64,000 bases of DNA from G963667675 sp964291545 (GCA_964291545.2 OZ219861.1:1116001-1180000); one strand, 5' to 3'; positions 16,541-25,315 are shown, numbered from the stretch's first letter. Translations and numbers: made by a program. Notes: a model not told the origin generated them from the letters alone.

Positions 16541-17269
16541 ATGCCGGCTAGCTGGGTAGACATCGACGTCAACGGGCAGACCATGGAGGGCTATCTGGCC
16601 CAGCCGGAGGGCGAGGGCAGCCGCCCGGCCGTCGTCGTGATTCAAGAGATATGGGGCGTTAACTCCCACATCCAGTCCGTCACCGACAAGCTCCCGGCCC
16701 AGGGATACGTGGGACTCGCCCCCGCCATGTTCCACCGCCAGGGACGCATGACCATGGGCCTCCACGAGGAAATGGACACTGCCATCGCCAACATGTTCAA
16801 GTGCAGCGATGCTGAAGTCGTCGCCGACGTGCAGGCCGCGGTCGACTACCTCAAGGCCCAGCCCTTCGTTCAAGCCGACCGCATCGGCATCGTGGGCTTC
16901 TGTTTCGGCGGCAGGGTTTCCTACCTGGCCGCCTGCACTGTCTCCGACTTGAAGGCCTCCGTCGTCTACTACGGCGGAATGATTACGGACCCCCTGGGCG
17001 GCGACGGCCCCTCCCCCTTCGACCAGACCGCCAACATCAGCGCCCCCATGCTGGGATTGTTCGGTGAGGATGACTCTATCCCCAGTCCTGCCGACGTGGC
17101 CGCCATACAAGCCGAGCTTCAAAAACACGGAAAGATCCACGAATTCCACGTGTATCCCGGCTGCGGCCACGGCTTCAACTGCGAAACCAGGGACAGCTAC
17201 CGCCCCGAAGCCGCTGCCGACGCTTGGTCCAAGGCTATAGCCTGGTTCGACCAGCACCTGAAGGCCTAG
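16541..17269 (+). CDS. Dienelactone hydrolase family protein
   Basis: 242-residue alpha/beta hydrolase of the dienelactone hydrolase group. The nucleophile is Cys in GFCFGGR (about residue 123). Asp lies in LFGEDDSIPSP and His in GCGHGFNCETR, giving a Cys-Asp-His triad. The oxyanion region VVIQEIWGVN is near residue 33. The family includes carboxymethylenebutenolidase and many hydrolases of unknown substrate. AGGAGG lies 7 nt before the ATG. It may be cotranscribed with the next gene (62-nt gap). Confidence 0.87.
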   Translation: MPASWVDIDVNGQTMEGYLAQPEGEGSRPAVVVIQEIWGVNSHIQSVTDKLPAQGYVGLAPAMFHRQGRMTMGLHEEMDTAIANMFKCSDAEVVADVQAAVDYLKAQPFVQADRIGIVGFCFGGRVSYLAACTVSDLKASVVYYGGMITDPLGGDGPSPFDQTANISAPMLGLFGEDDSIPSPADVAAIQAELQKHGKIHEFHVYPGCGHGFNCETRDSYRPEAAADAWSKAIAWFDQHLKA

Positions 17270-17331
17270 TGGCGCACCTGAGCCGTCATCCGACAACGGC
17301 ATCGAACTGAATCCGGCCCACAGGAGACACC

Positions 17332-18174
17332 GTGAGTAGCGCAGACCTCCTACTGGAAGGCGCCCTGGACATCCACGTCCATATCGCCCCCGACGCCAAG
17401 GTCCAACGCCGGGGCGGCGCCATCGATGTGGCCCGACAGGCCCTGCAAATGGGCATGGGCGGCATGGTGCTGAAAAGCCACGAATACCCCACCCATCCCG
17501 TGGCCTACACCGCCAGCCAAGCGGTTCCCGGAATCACCCTCATCGGCGGTGTAACCCTGAACATGGAGGTTGGCGGCTTGAACCCCATGGCCGTGGAGAA
17601 CGCCGCCTTGATGGGCGGTAGGGTGGTCTGGATGCCCACCTTCTCCGCCAGGTCCGACCGCCAGCGCCGGGGCCTCAACGGCGGCATCTACATCCTGGAC
17701 GACCAAGGCCGGCTCGCGCCCGAGGTCTACGCCATATTGGAGCTGATCAGGTCCCACGACATGGTGCTGGCCACCGGCCATCTTTCCACGGAAGAGAGCC
17801 TGGCCCTTGTCTCCGAGGCCCAGGACCTGGGAATTCGTCGTGTCTTGGTCACCCATGCCACCACCATGGCTAGCTGGAACGGGATGACCATCGAGGACAT
17901 GAAGAACCTGGCCGCCATGGGAGCCTACATCGAGCACTGCTTTCACGCCATCATGCCCCTGTCCAACCTCCTGGCCCCAAAGGACCTGGTGGATGCCATT
18001 CTCGCCGTCGGCCCTGAGAACTGCATCGTCAGCACCGACTTCGGGCAGGACTTCCACCCCATGCCCGCCGAGGGACTGCGCATGGGCATTGCCACCCTGT
18101 TGCAAGCCGGCATGGACGAGGTCGAGGTGGGGATGTTGGTCAAAGACAATCCCGCCAGGCTCATGGGCCTCTAG
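17332..18174 (+). CDS. Metal-dependent hydrolase-like protein (DUF6282-type)
   Basis: 280-residue TIM-barrel-like protein with an amidohydrolase-style start (GALDIHVHIAPD, residues about 10-21) and later HLSTEE and VLVTHATTM. STDFGQDFHPMP near residue 230 could add further metal ligands. The pattern fits the DUF6282 / amidohydrolase-related group. The reaction is unknown. Translation starts with GTG, supported by CAGGAGACA upstream. It follows the dienelactone hydrolase and the two might act on related small molecules, but this is inference. Confidence 0.6.
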   Translation: MSSADLLLEGALDIHVHIAPDAKVQRRGGAIDVARQALQMGMGGMVLKSHEYPTHPVAYTASQAVPGITLIGGVTLNMEVGGLNPMAVENAALMGGRVVWMPTFSARSDRQRRGLNGGIYILDDQGRLAPEVYAILELIRSHDMVLATGHLSTEESLALVSEAQDLGIRRVLVTHATTMASWNGMTIEDMKNLAAMGAYIEHCFHAIMPLSNLLAPKDLVDAILAVGPENCIVSTDFGQDFHPMPAEGLRMGIATLLQAGMDEVEVGMLVKDNPARLMGL

Positions 18175-18234
18175 CCCTCGCTCTTCGACTATAGGGGCCG
18201 CTGCATAACCTGACGTCGGATGGCTCTTGGGGCC

Positions 18235-18263
18235 GCTCGTGCTGAGGCTCTCGAAGCATGAGC
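18235..18263. repeat. Palindromic extragenic element
   Basis: Arms GCTCGTGCT and AGCATGAGC pair over 9 positions (one G-U) around the loop GAGGCTCTCGA. The loop is the same core as other repeats in this window. It lies between the convergent DUF6282-like gene and tilS and could serve as a transcript end. Confidence 0.65.
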
Positions 18264-18330
18264 TAGGGTGGCGGTCAGGCGATCTGGATAGGGCACATCG
18301 GCTGTGGTAGGCAATCATGAATGGGTCCGG

Positions 18331-19806
18331 TCACGCGGTAACCTCGAAAGTAACCCGCAACGCGCCCGGCGTTCCCCCATTCGCCTTCACCTTGGCCCAC
18401 TCCGCGATCCTGTAACCCACAACCCAGGCAATGCCCCGCCGGGCAACCAACAACGGCACGCGGTCGCGCCACTCCCGTGGGACCTTGGCGTCGCTGAACA
18501 AGTCCTGCAGCTTCTTCTCCCCGCTCATGCCCAGAGGCCGGATGCGGTCGCCTGGCCGCCTTGTACGCACTTCCAGCGGCTGTTCTAAAGCCCCCGGGTC
18601 GAAATAAGCCGTCCACGGGCCAGAGCCTGGCTCTTCACCCGCCTCAGGAACAAACGACGCGACCCTGCAGAGAGTCACCCGCCACGGCCCTGACTGATGC
18701 ACCGCCTGTCCTGCTTCCAACGAAGGAACATCAAGGTGGTGGACGCCCTGCAGCTGTGGGAACGGGCATGCCCCACCGGTGACCCTCGACAGGCGCAGGG
18801 AATCGTAAGACCTCTGGAACCGCAGGCCGTTGGGTAGGTCAAAGCTGCGGCCTGCCTTGGCGGATTGAGTCAACTCTGCCATCGCTTCCAGGTGGCGCTC
18901 CCCCAACCTGCGGGCGTCTCCGATCAGGCAGGTGTAGGCTTTGCGAAACAGCAACTTCTGCATGGCCGGGTGCAGAAGGGCCAGCGCAGCCCGGTCGAAG
19001 ACCACCCAGTCATCCCTTTCCTCCGCCGTCTGGGGCCACACCCGTTCCACTTCCGCTGCCAGGTACTCCGCCTCCAAGGCCGCCGTCCGGGACAACCTGA
19101 CCAACGACTCCCGCACCTGGGGATTGTATTCCGACGCCAGCAGCGGCATCAGGTTGTGCCGCACCCTATTGCGTGTAAACCGGTACAGGAGGTTGCCTGT
19201 GTCTTCCCGGTATTCCTGGCCCAACTCCCGGCAGTAACTTTCCGTATCGGTCCTGGTAACCTTGAGCAGCGGCCTGAACAGGCTCAACCAGCTGTTGTTT
19301 CCGGGAAAAGGCCAGGGAGAAGACTTTGACATTCCCCGCAAGCCTTGGGTACCCGACCCCCGCAGTATGTGCAGCAACACAGTCTCCGCCAAATCGTCCG
19401 AGGTGTGGCCCACTGCTACGGCGGATGCCCCCGTTTCTTCCGCGACTTCTGCCAGGAACGAATAGCGCAGTTCCCTGGCTGCCTGCTCGAAGGACGAAAT
19501 GCGGCGCTGCTTCTGGTGCTCCGTTACGTCCCGTTGCTCCACCGTCGCCGGGATGCCCAGACTCGCGGCCAGCGCCGCAGCGAATCGGGCGTCCTCCGCC
19601 GCCTCTTCGCCTCGAAAGTCATGGTTCAGGTGGGCGGCGTGGAGGGCAAGACCGTGCTGCCGGCTTAGTCTGGACAAGCAATGCAGCAGGGCCGAGGAGT
19701 CTGGGCCGCCGGAGATGCCCACAACTAGGAGAGAGCCGTTGCCTGAGAAGCCGGCCCGGACCAGGGCCTTCGCCGCCTGGTTCTCCAATCGGCTGCTAAC
19801 CGACAT
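18331..19806 (-). CDS. tilS: tRNA(Ile)-lysidine synthase
   Basis: Modifies C34 of tRNA-Ile(CAU) to lysidine so that it reads AUA and is charged with Ile. The 491-residue product has the N-type ATP-pyrophosphatase P-loop GISGGPDSSALL (residues about 28-39), the family HLNHDFRG, and GHTSDDLAETVLLHILRG. The C-terminal region carries the TilS-C domain (RRPGDRIRPLGMSGEKKLQDLFSD is shorter in my quote: RPGDRIRPLGMSGEKKLQ). It starts 9 nt after the phosphatase gene, so the CNNM transporter, phosphatase and tilS form an operon. Confidence 0.93.
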   Translation of the reverse strand: MSVSSRLENQAAKALVRAGFSGNGSLLVVGISGGPDSSALLHCLSRLSRQHGLALHAAHLNHDFRGEEAAEDARFAAALAASLGIPATVEQRDVTEHQKQRRISSFEQAARELRYSFLAEVAEETGASAVAVGHTSDDLAETVLLHILRGSGTQGLRGMSKSSPWPFPGNNSWLSLFRPLLKVTRTDTESYCRELGQEYREDTGNLLYRFTRNRVRHNLMPLLASEYNPQVRESLVRLSRTAALEAEYLAAEVERVWPQTAEERDDWVVFDRAALALLHPAMQKLLFRKAYTCLIGDARRLGERHLEAMAELTQSAKAGRSFDLPNGLRFQRSYDSLRLSRVTGGACPFPQLQGVHHLDVPSLEAGQAVHQSGPWRVTLCRVASFVPEAGEEPGSGPWTAYFDPGALEQPLEVRTRRPGDRIRPLGMSGEKKLQDLFSDAKVPREWRDRVPLLVARRGIAWVVGYRIAEWAKVKANGGTPGALRVTFEVTA

Positions 19807-19815
19807 GGGCTGCCC

Positions 19816-20433
19816 TTATCGGTTTTCTGGAGACAGGTGGGAGGTGGAGTTGTAGGACAGCAGCCTGTGCCCCTGCTGGTCGCTTTCTACCACGGAGATC
19901 GATCCCAGGCTAAGCGTCGTGCGGTGGAAGTTCTCCAGGTGCAAGCCCAGCACCTGGCAGACCAGCACCCGGATGACAAAGTTATGGGAAACGATAATCA
20001 GGTTGCCCTCTTCGGGGTGGGCCTCCTCCAGCTCCGTCAGGGCGTTCCAGGCCCGCTCCTGGAGTTCCACCAAGGACTCTCCGTTGGGCATGGAAACTCC
20101 CGCCGGGTCCTCGCGCCAGGTGGCAAGGACCCCCGGCCAGTTGGCGCGTATTTCCTCGCCGCTCACCCCCTCCAAGTCGCCCAGGTTCAATTCCTGGAGG
20201 TCCTCTACTCCCACCACTGGCTTGCCGCCAATCCGGGAAATCTCTTCGGCTACCTGTATAGTGCGCCGCAGCGGGCTGGAGTAGACGGCCGAGTGCTTAT
20301 ATTCGGCGACCGCCCTGGCCGTTTCCGTGGCCTGCACCATGCCCAGGGAATTCAGGGCTACGTCGTTCTGTCCCTGAAACTTGCCCAGCTTGTTCCAGTC
20401 CGTTTCTCCGTGGCGCACCAGGACCAGGTTCAT
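19816..20433 (-). CDS. Histidine phosphatase family protein (phosphoglycerate mutase-like)
   Basis: 205-residue histidine phosphatase with the phosphohistidine motif LVRHGETDWN at residues 4-13, FQGQNDVALN, and the second catalytic His in IIVSHNFVIRVL near residue 150. Members include cofactor-dependent phosphoglycerate mutase, alpha-ribazole phosphatase and broad phosphatases. Nothing here singles out one. It overlaps the upstream transporter gene by 4 nt (ATGA) and precedes tilS by 9 nt. Confidence 0.87.
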   Translation of the reverse strand: MNLVLVRHGETDWNKLGKFQGQNDVALNSLGMVQATETARAVAEYKHSAVYSSPLRRTIQVAEEISRIGGKPVVGVEDLQELNLGDLEGVSGEEIRANWPGVLATWREDPAGVSMPNGESLVELQERAWNALTELEEAHPEEGNLIIVSHNFVIRVLVCQVLGLHLENFHRTTLSLGSISVVESDQQGHRLLSYNSTSHLSPENR

Positions 20434-21713
20434 TGGGCGGCGTCTTCCCGGCTGGCCTCGGGCCTGCTCAATTCGACTTTGTCTATTCTAACGCTGTCCA
20501 TCTGTTTGACGGTGAACCTCAAGTCCCCGTGTTCCACCACGTCGCCCTCCGCCGGTATCCGGCCCAACTTGTCCAAGATAAATCCCGCCACGGTCTGATA
20601 CTCACCCAGGGGCAGCTCCAAGCTGAGTTCTTCGTTGATGTCCACGATGCCGACGCCCGCGTCCAGCAGGTAGGTGTGCTCGTCCAGCGATACGTAGACC
20701 TCTTCCTGGGGGCCTTCTTCTTCTCCCACCTGGCCGACGATAACCTCCAGAAGCTGCTTGAGGGTGACCAGGCCGGCGATACCGCCGAATTCATCCACCG
20801 CCAGCGTGAGGCTGTAACTCCCGCTCTGCATTTCGCTGAAGGTCCTGCTGATGGTCTTGGTCTCGGGAACGAAATAGACCGGACGCAAATGGTCGGTTAC
20901 CGAGTCCCCCAACCGGAGCTTCTGCTTCCCCATATCCTGGAGCACGTCCTTGATGGCCATGACCCCTACCACGTTCTCCATGGTCCCTTCGTACACCGGG
21001 AACCGCGTATGCTGGTTTTCCAGGTAGATTGGCAGGAATTTTTCCAGCGTGGTCCCGCGTTCGATCCAGACGATCTCCGGCCGGGGAGTCATGATTTCCC
21101 GGACTCGCCGGTCGCCGAAGTGGAACACCTGCTCCAGCAGGGCGGCCTCCCGCGCCTCCACCGCGCCGGTCTGGGCCCCCGCCGCTATCAGGCTCCGGAT
21201 TTCCTCCTCGTCGATTTCCGGGAGCTTGCCGGAAATCCCCACGCCCTTCCCCACCACCGATGTCACCCCTTGCAGCACCCGTACTGCCGGGGCCAGGGCA
21301 ACTCCCGCCGCCTCCACGGGTATGGAAGCGGCGAAGGCCACTTTCTCAGAACGGTGCCAGGCGATGGTCTTGGGTATGGCCTCTCCAAAGACAACCAGGA
21401 TCAGGGTTATGCCGAAGGTCGCTGCCAGCGCTGCCCGGTAGTCGTTGCCCATCCAACTCACCAGGAGGGCCGTGCCCAACACCGCCGCTCCGGTATTTAC
21501 CAGGTTGTTGCTCAGCAGCACCGTGGCCAGCAGCTTGTTGGGGACTTGAATCAGGCGGCCAACCCGTTCGGCTCCGGGTTGGCCTATGCGCATCAGGTGC
21601 ATTAAGCGCGCCCGCGGCAGGGCAATGAATGCCGTCTCCGACGAGGAAAAGAGGGCCGACAGCATCAGGCATACGACCAGTAATATCAGCCTCGATAAGT
21701 CAGGAATGTCCAT
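20430..21713 (-). CDS. CNNM/CorC (HlyC) family membrane protein with CBS pair
   Basis: 427 residues: N-terminal DUF21/CNNM membrane domain (helices around residues 8-28, 60-85, 90-115 and 130-150), then a CBS pair (around VREIMTPRPEIVWIERG through VVGVMAIKDVL) and a C-terminal CorC_HlyC domain with DEFGGIAGLVT. Relatives take part in Mg2+/Co2+ handling and some are called hemolysin-like for historical reasons. It is the first gene of a three-gene minus-strand operon. Transport direction is not decidable from sequence. Confidence 0.9.
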   Translation of the reverse strand: MDIPDLSRLILLVVCLMLSALFSSSETAFIALPRARLMHLMRIGQPGAERVGRLIQVPNKLLATVLLSNNLVNTGAAVLGTALLVSWMGNDYRAALAATFGITLILVVFGEAIPKTIAWHRSEKVAFAASIPVEAAGVALAPAVRVLQGVTSVVGKGVGISGKLPEIDEEEIRSLIAAGAQTGAVEAREAALLEQVFHFGDRRVREIMTPRPEIVWIERGTTLEKFLPIYLENQHTRFPVYEGTMENVVGVMAIKDVLQDMGKQKLRLGDSVTDHLRPVYFVPETKTISRTFSEMQSGSYSLTLAVDEFGGIAGLVTLKQLLEVIVGQVGEEEGPQEEVYVSLDEHTYLLDAGVGIVDINEELSLELPLGEYQTVAGFILDKLGRIPAEGDVVEHGDLRFTVKQMDSVRIDKVELSRPEASREDAAQ

Positions 21714-21841
21714 CGTGGGGCGTCACCTCCGCAAGCCGAGGGTGGCGTGGTTTCCAGCCGTAGCTTTCACGGTTAATTCTAGCTGTCACGATGATAGCAC
21801 ATCGTATCGCCCGCCCGTAAAGTTGACTCCGTCAGACCCCA

Positions 21842-21870
21842 GTTCGCCCTTCGAGAGCCTCAGGACGAAC
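21842..21870. repeat. Extragenic palindromic repeat
   Basis: Arms GTTCGCCCT and AGGACGAAC pair around the loop TCGAGAGCCTC. It shares the core TCGAGAGCCTCAGGACGAAC with copies near 6941, 25607 and 49295. It lies in the divergent gap between the CNNM gene and tsaD. Confidence 0.6.
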
Positions 21871-21973
21871 GGAAAGCCGGCGCTTGTACAGGAACAACCG
21901 CGCAGCCATCAACCCCCGCCCATTCCAAATCACCCCTCAGTTTTGCTATCCTATCCGGACGGGTGAAACGAAC

Positions 21974-23020
21974 ATGGCTCTGAACATCCTGGGCATCGAA
22001 ACATCCTGCGACGAGACTGCGGTGGGCGTGGTGGCCGACGGGCGGCGAATGCTGTCCAACGTCATCGCTTCCCAGGTACATCTTCATGCACCCTACGGCG
22101 GCATCGTCCCCGAGGTGGCGTCGCGCCAGCACGTGCGGGACCTGACCCCGGCCTTGGACATGGCCCTGTCCGAAGCCGGCTTGGCGCTGGAGGACATCGA
22201 CCTTGTCTCGGTCACCTACGGCCCCGGCCTGGCCGGCTCCCTGATCACCGGCCTCAACTCGGCCAAGGCCATGTCCTACGCCTTGGGCATACCCATGGTC
22301 GGCGTGAACCACCTGGAGGGCCACATCTACGCCTCGTGGCTGACGGGGCACGACCCGGAGAGCGACCCCGGGTTCCCGCTGGCCTGCCTGATTGCCTCGG
22401 GCGGCCACACCGACCTGGTCTTGATGGAAGGCCACGGGGTCTACAAGCTGCTGGGGCGCACCCGGGACGACGCAGCGGGCGAGGCCTTCGACAAGGCTGC
22501 CCGCATCCTGGGATTGGGGTTTCCCGGCGGCCCGGAGATACAGAAGGCGTCGGAAGGGGCCGCCGGCCGGGAGCGGCTGCCCCGGGCCTGGATGAGGGAC
22601 ACCCTGGACTTCAGCTTCAGCGGCGTGAAGACCGCCTTGCTACGACTGGCCCAGGACAAGGGCATCTACCCGCCGGGCGACACCGGTTTGGACGAAGCCG
22701 AACTGAACGAACTGGTCCGGGAGTTGGCCTCGGGCTTCCAGGAGTCGGTGGTGGACGTGATGTGCGCCAAGGTGTTGGACATGGCCGACAGGTACGGGGC
22801 CAAGGGGCTGGTGCTGGCCGGCGGAGTCGCGGCCAACGCGCTCCTGCGTCAGGAGGTGACCCGCCGCTCGCCCCTGCCGGTCATCATCCCGACGCCCAAG
22901 CTCTGCACCGACAACGGGGCGATGATCGCCGCCTGCGCCTACTACCAGTACCGGCGGGACGAGCCCTTCGGCCTGGACCTGGACGTGGACCCAAGCCTGT
23001 CCCTGGGTTCAACCCACTAG
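21974..23020 (+). CDS. tsaD: tRNA N6-adenosine threonylcarbamoyltransferase
   Basis: Catalytic subunit that transfers threonylcarbamoyl to A37 of ANN-decoding tRNAs (t6A). The 348-residue product starts MALNILGIETSCDETAVG and has the metal-binding HLEGH at about residues 111-115. GGVAANALLR and the C-terminal CTDNGAMIAACAYYQY complete the ASKHA fold. The ATG at 21974 is chosen because the conserved ILGIETSCDET follows it at once; the frame extends upstream without similarity. mtaB at 33286, which acts on t6A, is in the same window. tsaB and tsaE are not. Confidence 0.95.
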   Translation: MALNILGIETSCDETAVGVVADGRRMLSNVIASQVHLHAPYGGIVPEVASRQHVRDLTPALDMALSEAGLALEDIDLVSVTYGPGLAGSLITGLNSAKAMSYALGIPMVGVNHLEGHIYASWLTGHDPESDPGFPLACLIASGGHTDLVLMEGHGVYKLLGRTRDDAAGEAFDKAARILGLGFPGGPEIQKASEGAAGRERLPRAWMRDTLDFSFSGVKTALLRLAQDKGIYPPGDTGLDEAELNELVRELASGFQESVVDVMCAKVLDMADRYGAKGLVLAGGVAANALLRQEVTRRSPLPVIIPTPKLCTDNGAMIAACAYYQYRRDEPFGLDLDVDPSLSLGSTH

Positions 23021-23039
23021 GCCGGGATTCCGGCCGCCT

Positions 23040-23648
23040 TTAGTCTTCCCAGAGCACAGGGGGGCTATATCCCGCCTGACGCGCCGCAAAGAGAGTGTTC
23101 ACCACCTGGTAAATCTCCCTGCTGGGCCGCCCGGCCCGGTACGGGAAGTGCAGCCGCCAGTCCCGGCCCAGGAACAACACCGAGCCGTCCTCGTTGGCCA
23201 GGTAGTGGGCGCCCAACATCCAGGCCGCCCCCAGCAGCCCCAGCAAGAGCGCGAGGGCCGCAACGTCTATGTTGATCACCGGCACCGACGGGCCGTGGAT
23301 GGGGTCGGTCAACCAGTAGGCCACCACCAGGTAGAATGCGATGCCCGCAGCGGCCAGCAGCGCTCCTTTGAGCACCGCGCCCCAACGCCTTGGCGCGGGC
23401 CTCACCGAGGCGCTCTGGACCTCTTCCAGCATGGTCAGGACAGTCTCGTCTCTGCCGTTGTTGCGGCAGAACGCGAGGAGCCGCCGGTTGGTGGTGACCA
23501 GCATCCGGCCGCTAGACAGGGGCTCCGGGGCCACCCCGCGTTCCGGAGAGAACACGCAGGTGACGGTTTCCCCCGGCAGCAACTCCACCTCGCGCACTTG
23601 GCCCGCGTCCCGCTCCAGACCCGGGGAGCTGTCTATCAATGTCTTCAT
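23040..23648 (-). CDS. Membrane protein with bacterial PH-like N-terminal region
   Basis: 202 residues. The N-terminal ~80 residues contain LPGETVTCVFSPERG and RMLVTTNRRLLAFCR, the kind of strand pattern seen in bacterial PH-like domains. Two membrane helices follow (about residues 93-113 and 128-150), then a soluble C-terminal strand region ending in ARQAGYSPPVLWED. No function can be assigned. It converges on tsaD with a 19-nt gap and is probably monocistronic. Confidence 0.55.
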   Translation of the reverse strand: MKTLIDSSPGLERDAGQVREVELLPGETVTCVFSPERGVAPEPLSSGRMLVTTNRRLLAFCRNNGRDETVLTMLEEVQSASVRPAPRRWGAVLKGALLAAAGIAFYLVVAYWLTDPIHGPSVPVINIDVAALALLLGLLGAAWMLGAHYLANEDGSVLFLGRDWRLHFPYRAGRPSREIYQVVNTLFAARQAGYSPPVLWED

Positions 23649-23738
23649 CCTCTAATCCGCTAATACTATCGCTGTTAACAAAGGCAGCGGCCGGCCGGGC
23701 TTGTACGACCAGAAACGCGGCCTAGAGGAGCTATCACG

Positions 23739-24194
23739 CTAGGGCACTACTCGGTCGAAAGTGTGTGGACGGCACTCAAGGAGCGAACGCTGCATATCGT
23801 AGCGAATGTCCCACTGATTCAGAATATCCCTTCCCAGCAATGATGGAAGAACCGCATTCTCCTCGGTTGGCAGGGCGACAGCTAAGTCAATGTTATAGCC
23901 GATCAAACGAAATCGTGACCTGATCCCATATGGTTCCTGGAAATAGATTTGCGCGGACGCCGAGGCATATGCTGCTTTGCCCCCGATTCCCTGTGATGAC
24001 ATCGACGCCTGAAGTCCGTCGATGGGAACGCCCAGCCGCCTGGCATCCGCCGGGTGCAGACAAGTGTCCGTAGCGCCGGTGTCAACGAGGAACCGAACTA
24101 TGCTACTTCCGTGGAGGTGGAGGTTGAATTCGGGAATTACCAAACCAGCAAGAATGAGAGGATTACCGGCGGTGTCAAAAGAGCCTTTGATCAC
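23739..24194 (-). CDS. Retropepsin-like (clan AA) aspartic protease
   Basis: 151-residue single-domain protein with the aspartic protease motif RFLVDTGATDTCLH, catalytic Asp near residue 37, and a hydrophobic-Gly motif later (ILNQW preceded by PSLLGRD). Clan AA enzymes of this size act as homodimers, so one Asp per chain is expected. The start overlaps the stop of the upstream 93-residue gene (ATGA), so the two are translationally coupled. Its base composition is lower in GC than tsaD. Substrate unknown; the adjacent DUF5678-like protein is an obvious candidate partner. Confidence 0.75.
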   Translation of the reverse strand: MIKGSFDTAGNPLILAGLVIPEFNLHLHGSSIVRFLVDTGATDTCLHPADARRLGVPIDGLQASMSSQGIGGKAAYASASAQIYFQEPYGIRSRFRLIGYNIDLAVALPTEENAVLPSLLGRDILNQWDIRYDMQRSLLECRPHTFDRVVP

Positions 24195-24472
24195 AACAGC
24201 AAGTGAGTCCCCTCGGGGTCAAGGTATCCCAAGGCATACTCCCAGTTGTCGATGCCTCGTTTCTCCAAAGAGGCGACCAATGCGCTGGGCGATTCTGAGT
24301 GATCGATCACCCCATCCTGCCCCACGGCAACCCAGCGGTTCGGGTACTGCTCCAATAATTCGGCATAGTCGTTGTCCATCCTTAGCCGGGCAGCTTCAAA
24401 GACTTGCATATTGCGCAACAGCTTTCCAGCGTCGGTCGAGGACTTGTCCGCTTGTCTCTTCAGCAGACTCAT
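24191..24472 (-). CDS. DUF5678-like small protein, partner of the aspartic protease
   Basis: 93 residues. The C-terminal half, YAELLEQYPNRWVAVGQDGVI followed by SESPSALVASLEKRG, matches the pattern of small DUF5678 proteins (a Trp-centred strand then an amphipathic helix). The N-terminal half is charged and helical. AAGGAAGG precedes the ATG. It heads a two-gene unit with the aspartic protease (4-nt overlap). A palindrome lies about 45 nt upstream over the likely promoter. Function unknown. Confidence 0.6.
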   Translation of the reverse strand: MSLLKRQADKSSTDAGKLLRNMQVFEAARLRMDNDYAELLEQYPNRWVAVGQDGVIDHSESPSALVASLEKRGIDNWEYALGYLDPEGTHLLL

Positions 24473-24516
24473 AATTGCCTTCCTTGGCGACGTGGCTTTA
24501 TTACTGGTTCTACCAT

Positions 24517-24531
24517 ATCACAACATGTGAT
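24517..24531 (-). promoter_or_regulatory. Palindromic operator candidate upstream of the DUF5678/protease pair
   Basis: ATCACA-ACA-TGTGAT (on the plus strand), a perfect 6-bp dyad with a 3-nt centre. On the minus strand it directly precedes a TATGGT -10-like sequence, so a bound dimeric regulator would block or aid transcription of the 24472 gene. No regulator is encoded next to it apart from the HTH protein at 24911. Confidence 0.4.
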
Positions 24532-24594
24532 GTTGGCGTATCGCATCGCTCACGTCCTTTGTGTGGCAAGGGGCACGCAGGGCAAGGGTTGTGG

Positions 24595-24909
24595 TCAGTC
24601 CACGGCGTGGCTGTAGGTGGCCCAGGGGAGGAGGAGGCCCAGGAGGTAGTCCGGATAGGGCTGGTTTCGACGTTTGTTGCAGGCTTCGAGGTAGAGCACC
24701 GCACCGGTGAAGGTGGGGAGCCGGAAGCCCGCTTTGACAATCTTTCGGACGAATTCTTGTGGGTTGGGTAGGGCCTGCTTGAGCCCCTTGGCGTTGGCCC
24801 ACTGGTCGCAGATTTCGTCGGTCATGCGTTGAATCATGAGCTGGGCATAGGGGCGGGCCATTTTACGGCGCAGGGCGCGGACGCGGGACTGCAAAGAGCT
24901 AAGGTTCAT
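24595..24909 (-). CDS. Unknown 104-residue protein paired with HTH gene
   Basis: Basic N-terminus (VRALRRKMARPYAQLMIQRMTD), then a segment NPQEFVRKIVKAGFRLPTF and YLEACNKRRNQPYPDYLLGLLLPW. It is predicted mostly helical, with no membrane segment or known motif. It begins 1 nt after the stop of the HTH gene with GGGAGGAATTGAC before its ATG, so the two are one unit. I do not recognise the family. Its position after a terminase-small-subunit-like HTH protein suggests a mobile-element remnant or a cellular gene pair. Confidence 0.55.
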   Translation of the reverse strand: MNLSSLQSRVRALRRKMARPYAQLMIQRMTDEICDQWANAKGLKQALPNPQEFVRKIVKAGFRLPTFTGAVLYLEACNKRRNQPYPDYLLGLLLPWATYSHAVD

Positions 24910-24910
24910 G

Positions 24911-25315
24911 TCAATTCCTCCCGGCTTCCCAGATGGGGAGGGATGACTCGAGGGCCTGGACTTGGGCCTGAATTTCCTGGATTTCGTTAAAACGGGCGGA
25001 AAAGCTGAGAACGGTGCGGGAGGCGCGGAGGCGCACCTCAGGGCTGGGGTCGTCCAGGAACTCGCCGAGGCGAAGAACGGCCTGCAGGGTCAGGCTTTGC
25101 AGGTGGCCCTTGGCGAGTTCGGCGGCCTGACGTTGGTACTGGGCAAGCTGATCCTGGAATTCGGGGTCCTGGAGCCATCGGTGAAGGGTGCGGCGTCCGA
25201 CCTTAGATATGCGGGCGGCCTGGGCGATGGTGGAAGATGAGGCAAGTATGGGGAGGGTCGCCTGCTGGCGTGGGGAGAGACCGTAAGTATTTTTTCCAGT
25301 GCCATTTTGAGACAT
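24911..25315 (-). CDS. Helix-turn-helix protein, terminase-small-subunit/transposase-like
   Basis: 134 residues. The N-terminal region LSPRQQATLPILASSSTIAQAARISKVGRRTLHRWLQDPEF is a clear helix-turn-helix; in shorter form the key part is IAQAARISKVGRRTLHRWL (residues about 33-51). A long helical region follows with AVLRLGEFLDDPSPEVRLRA, then a coiled-coil tail. This plan resembles small HTH proteins related to phage terminase small subunits. No terminase large subunit or other phage gene is present. No clear ribosome-binding site precedes the ATG. Confidence 0.6.
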   Translation of the reverse strand: MSQNGTGKNTYGLSPRQQATLPILASSSTIAQAARISKVGRRTLHRWLQDPEFQDQLAQYQRQAAELAKGHLQSLTLQAVLRLGEFLDDPSPEVRLRASRTVLSFSARFNEIQEIQAQVQALESSLPIWEAGRN

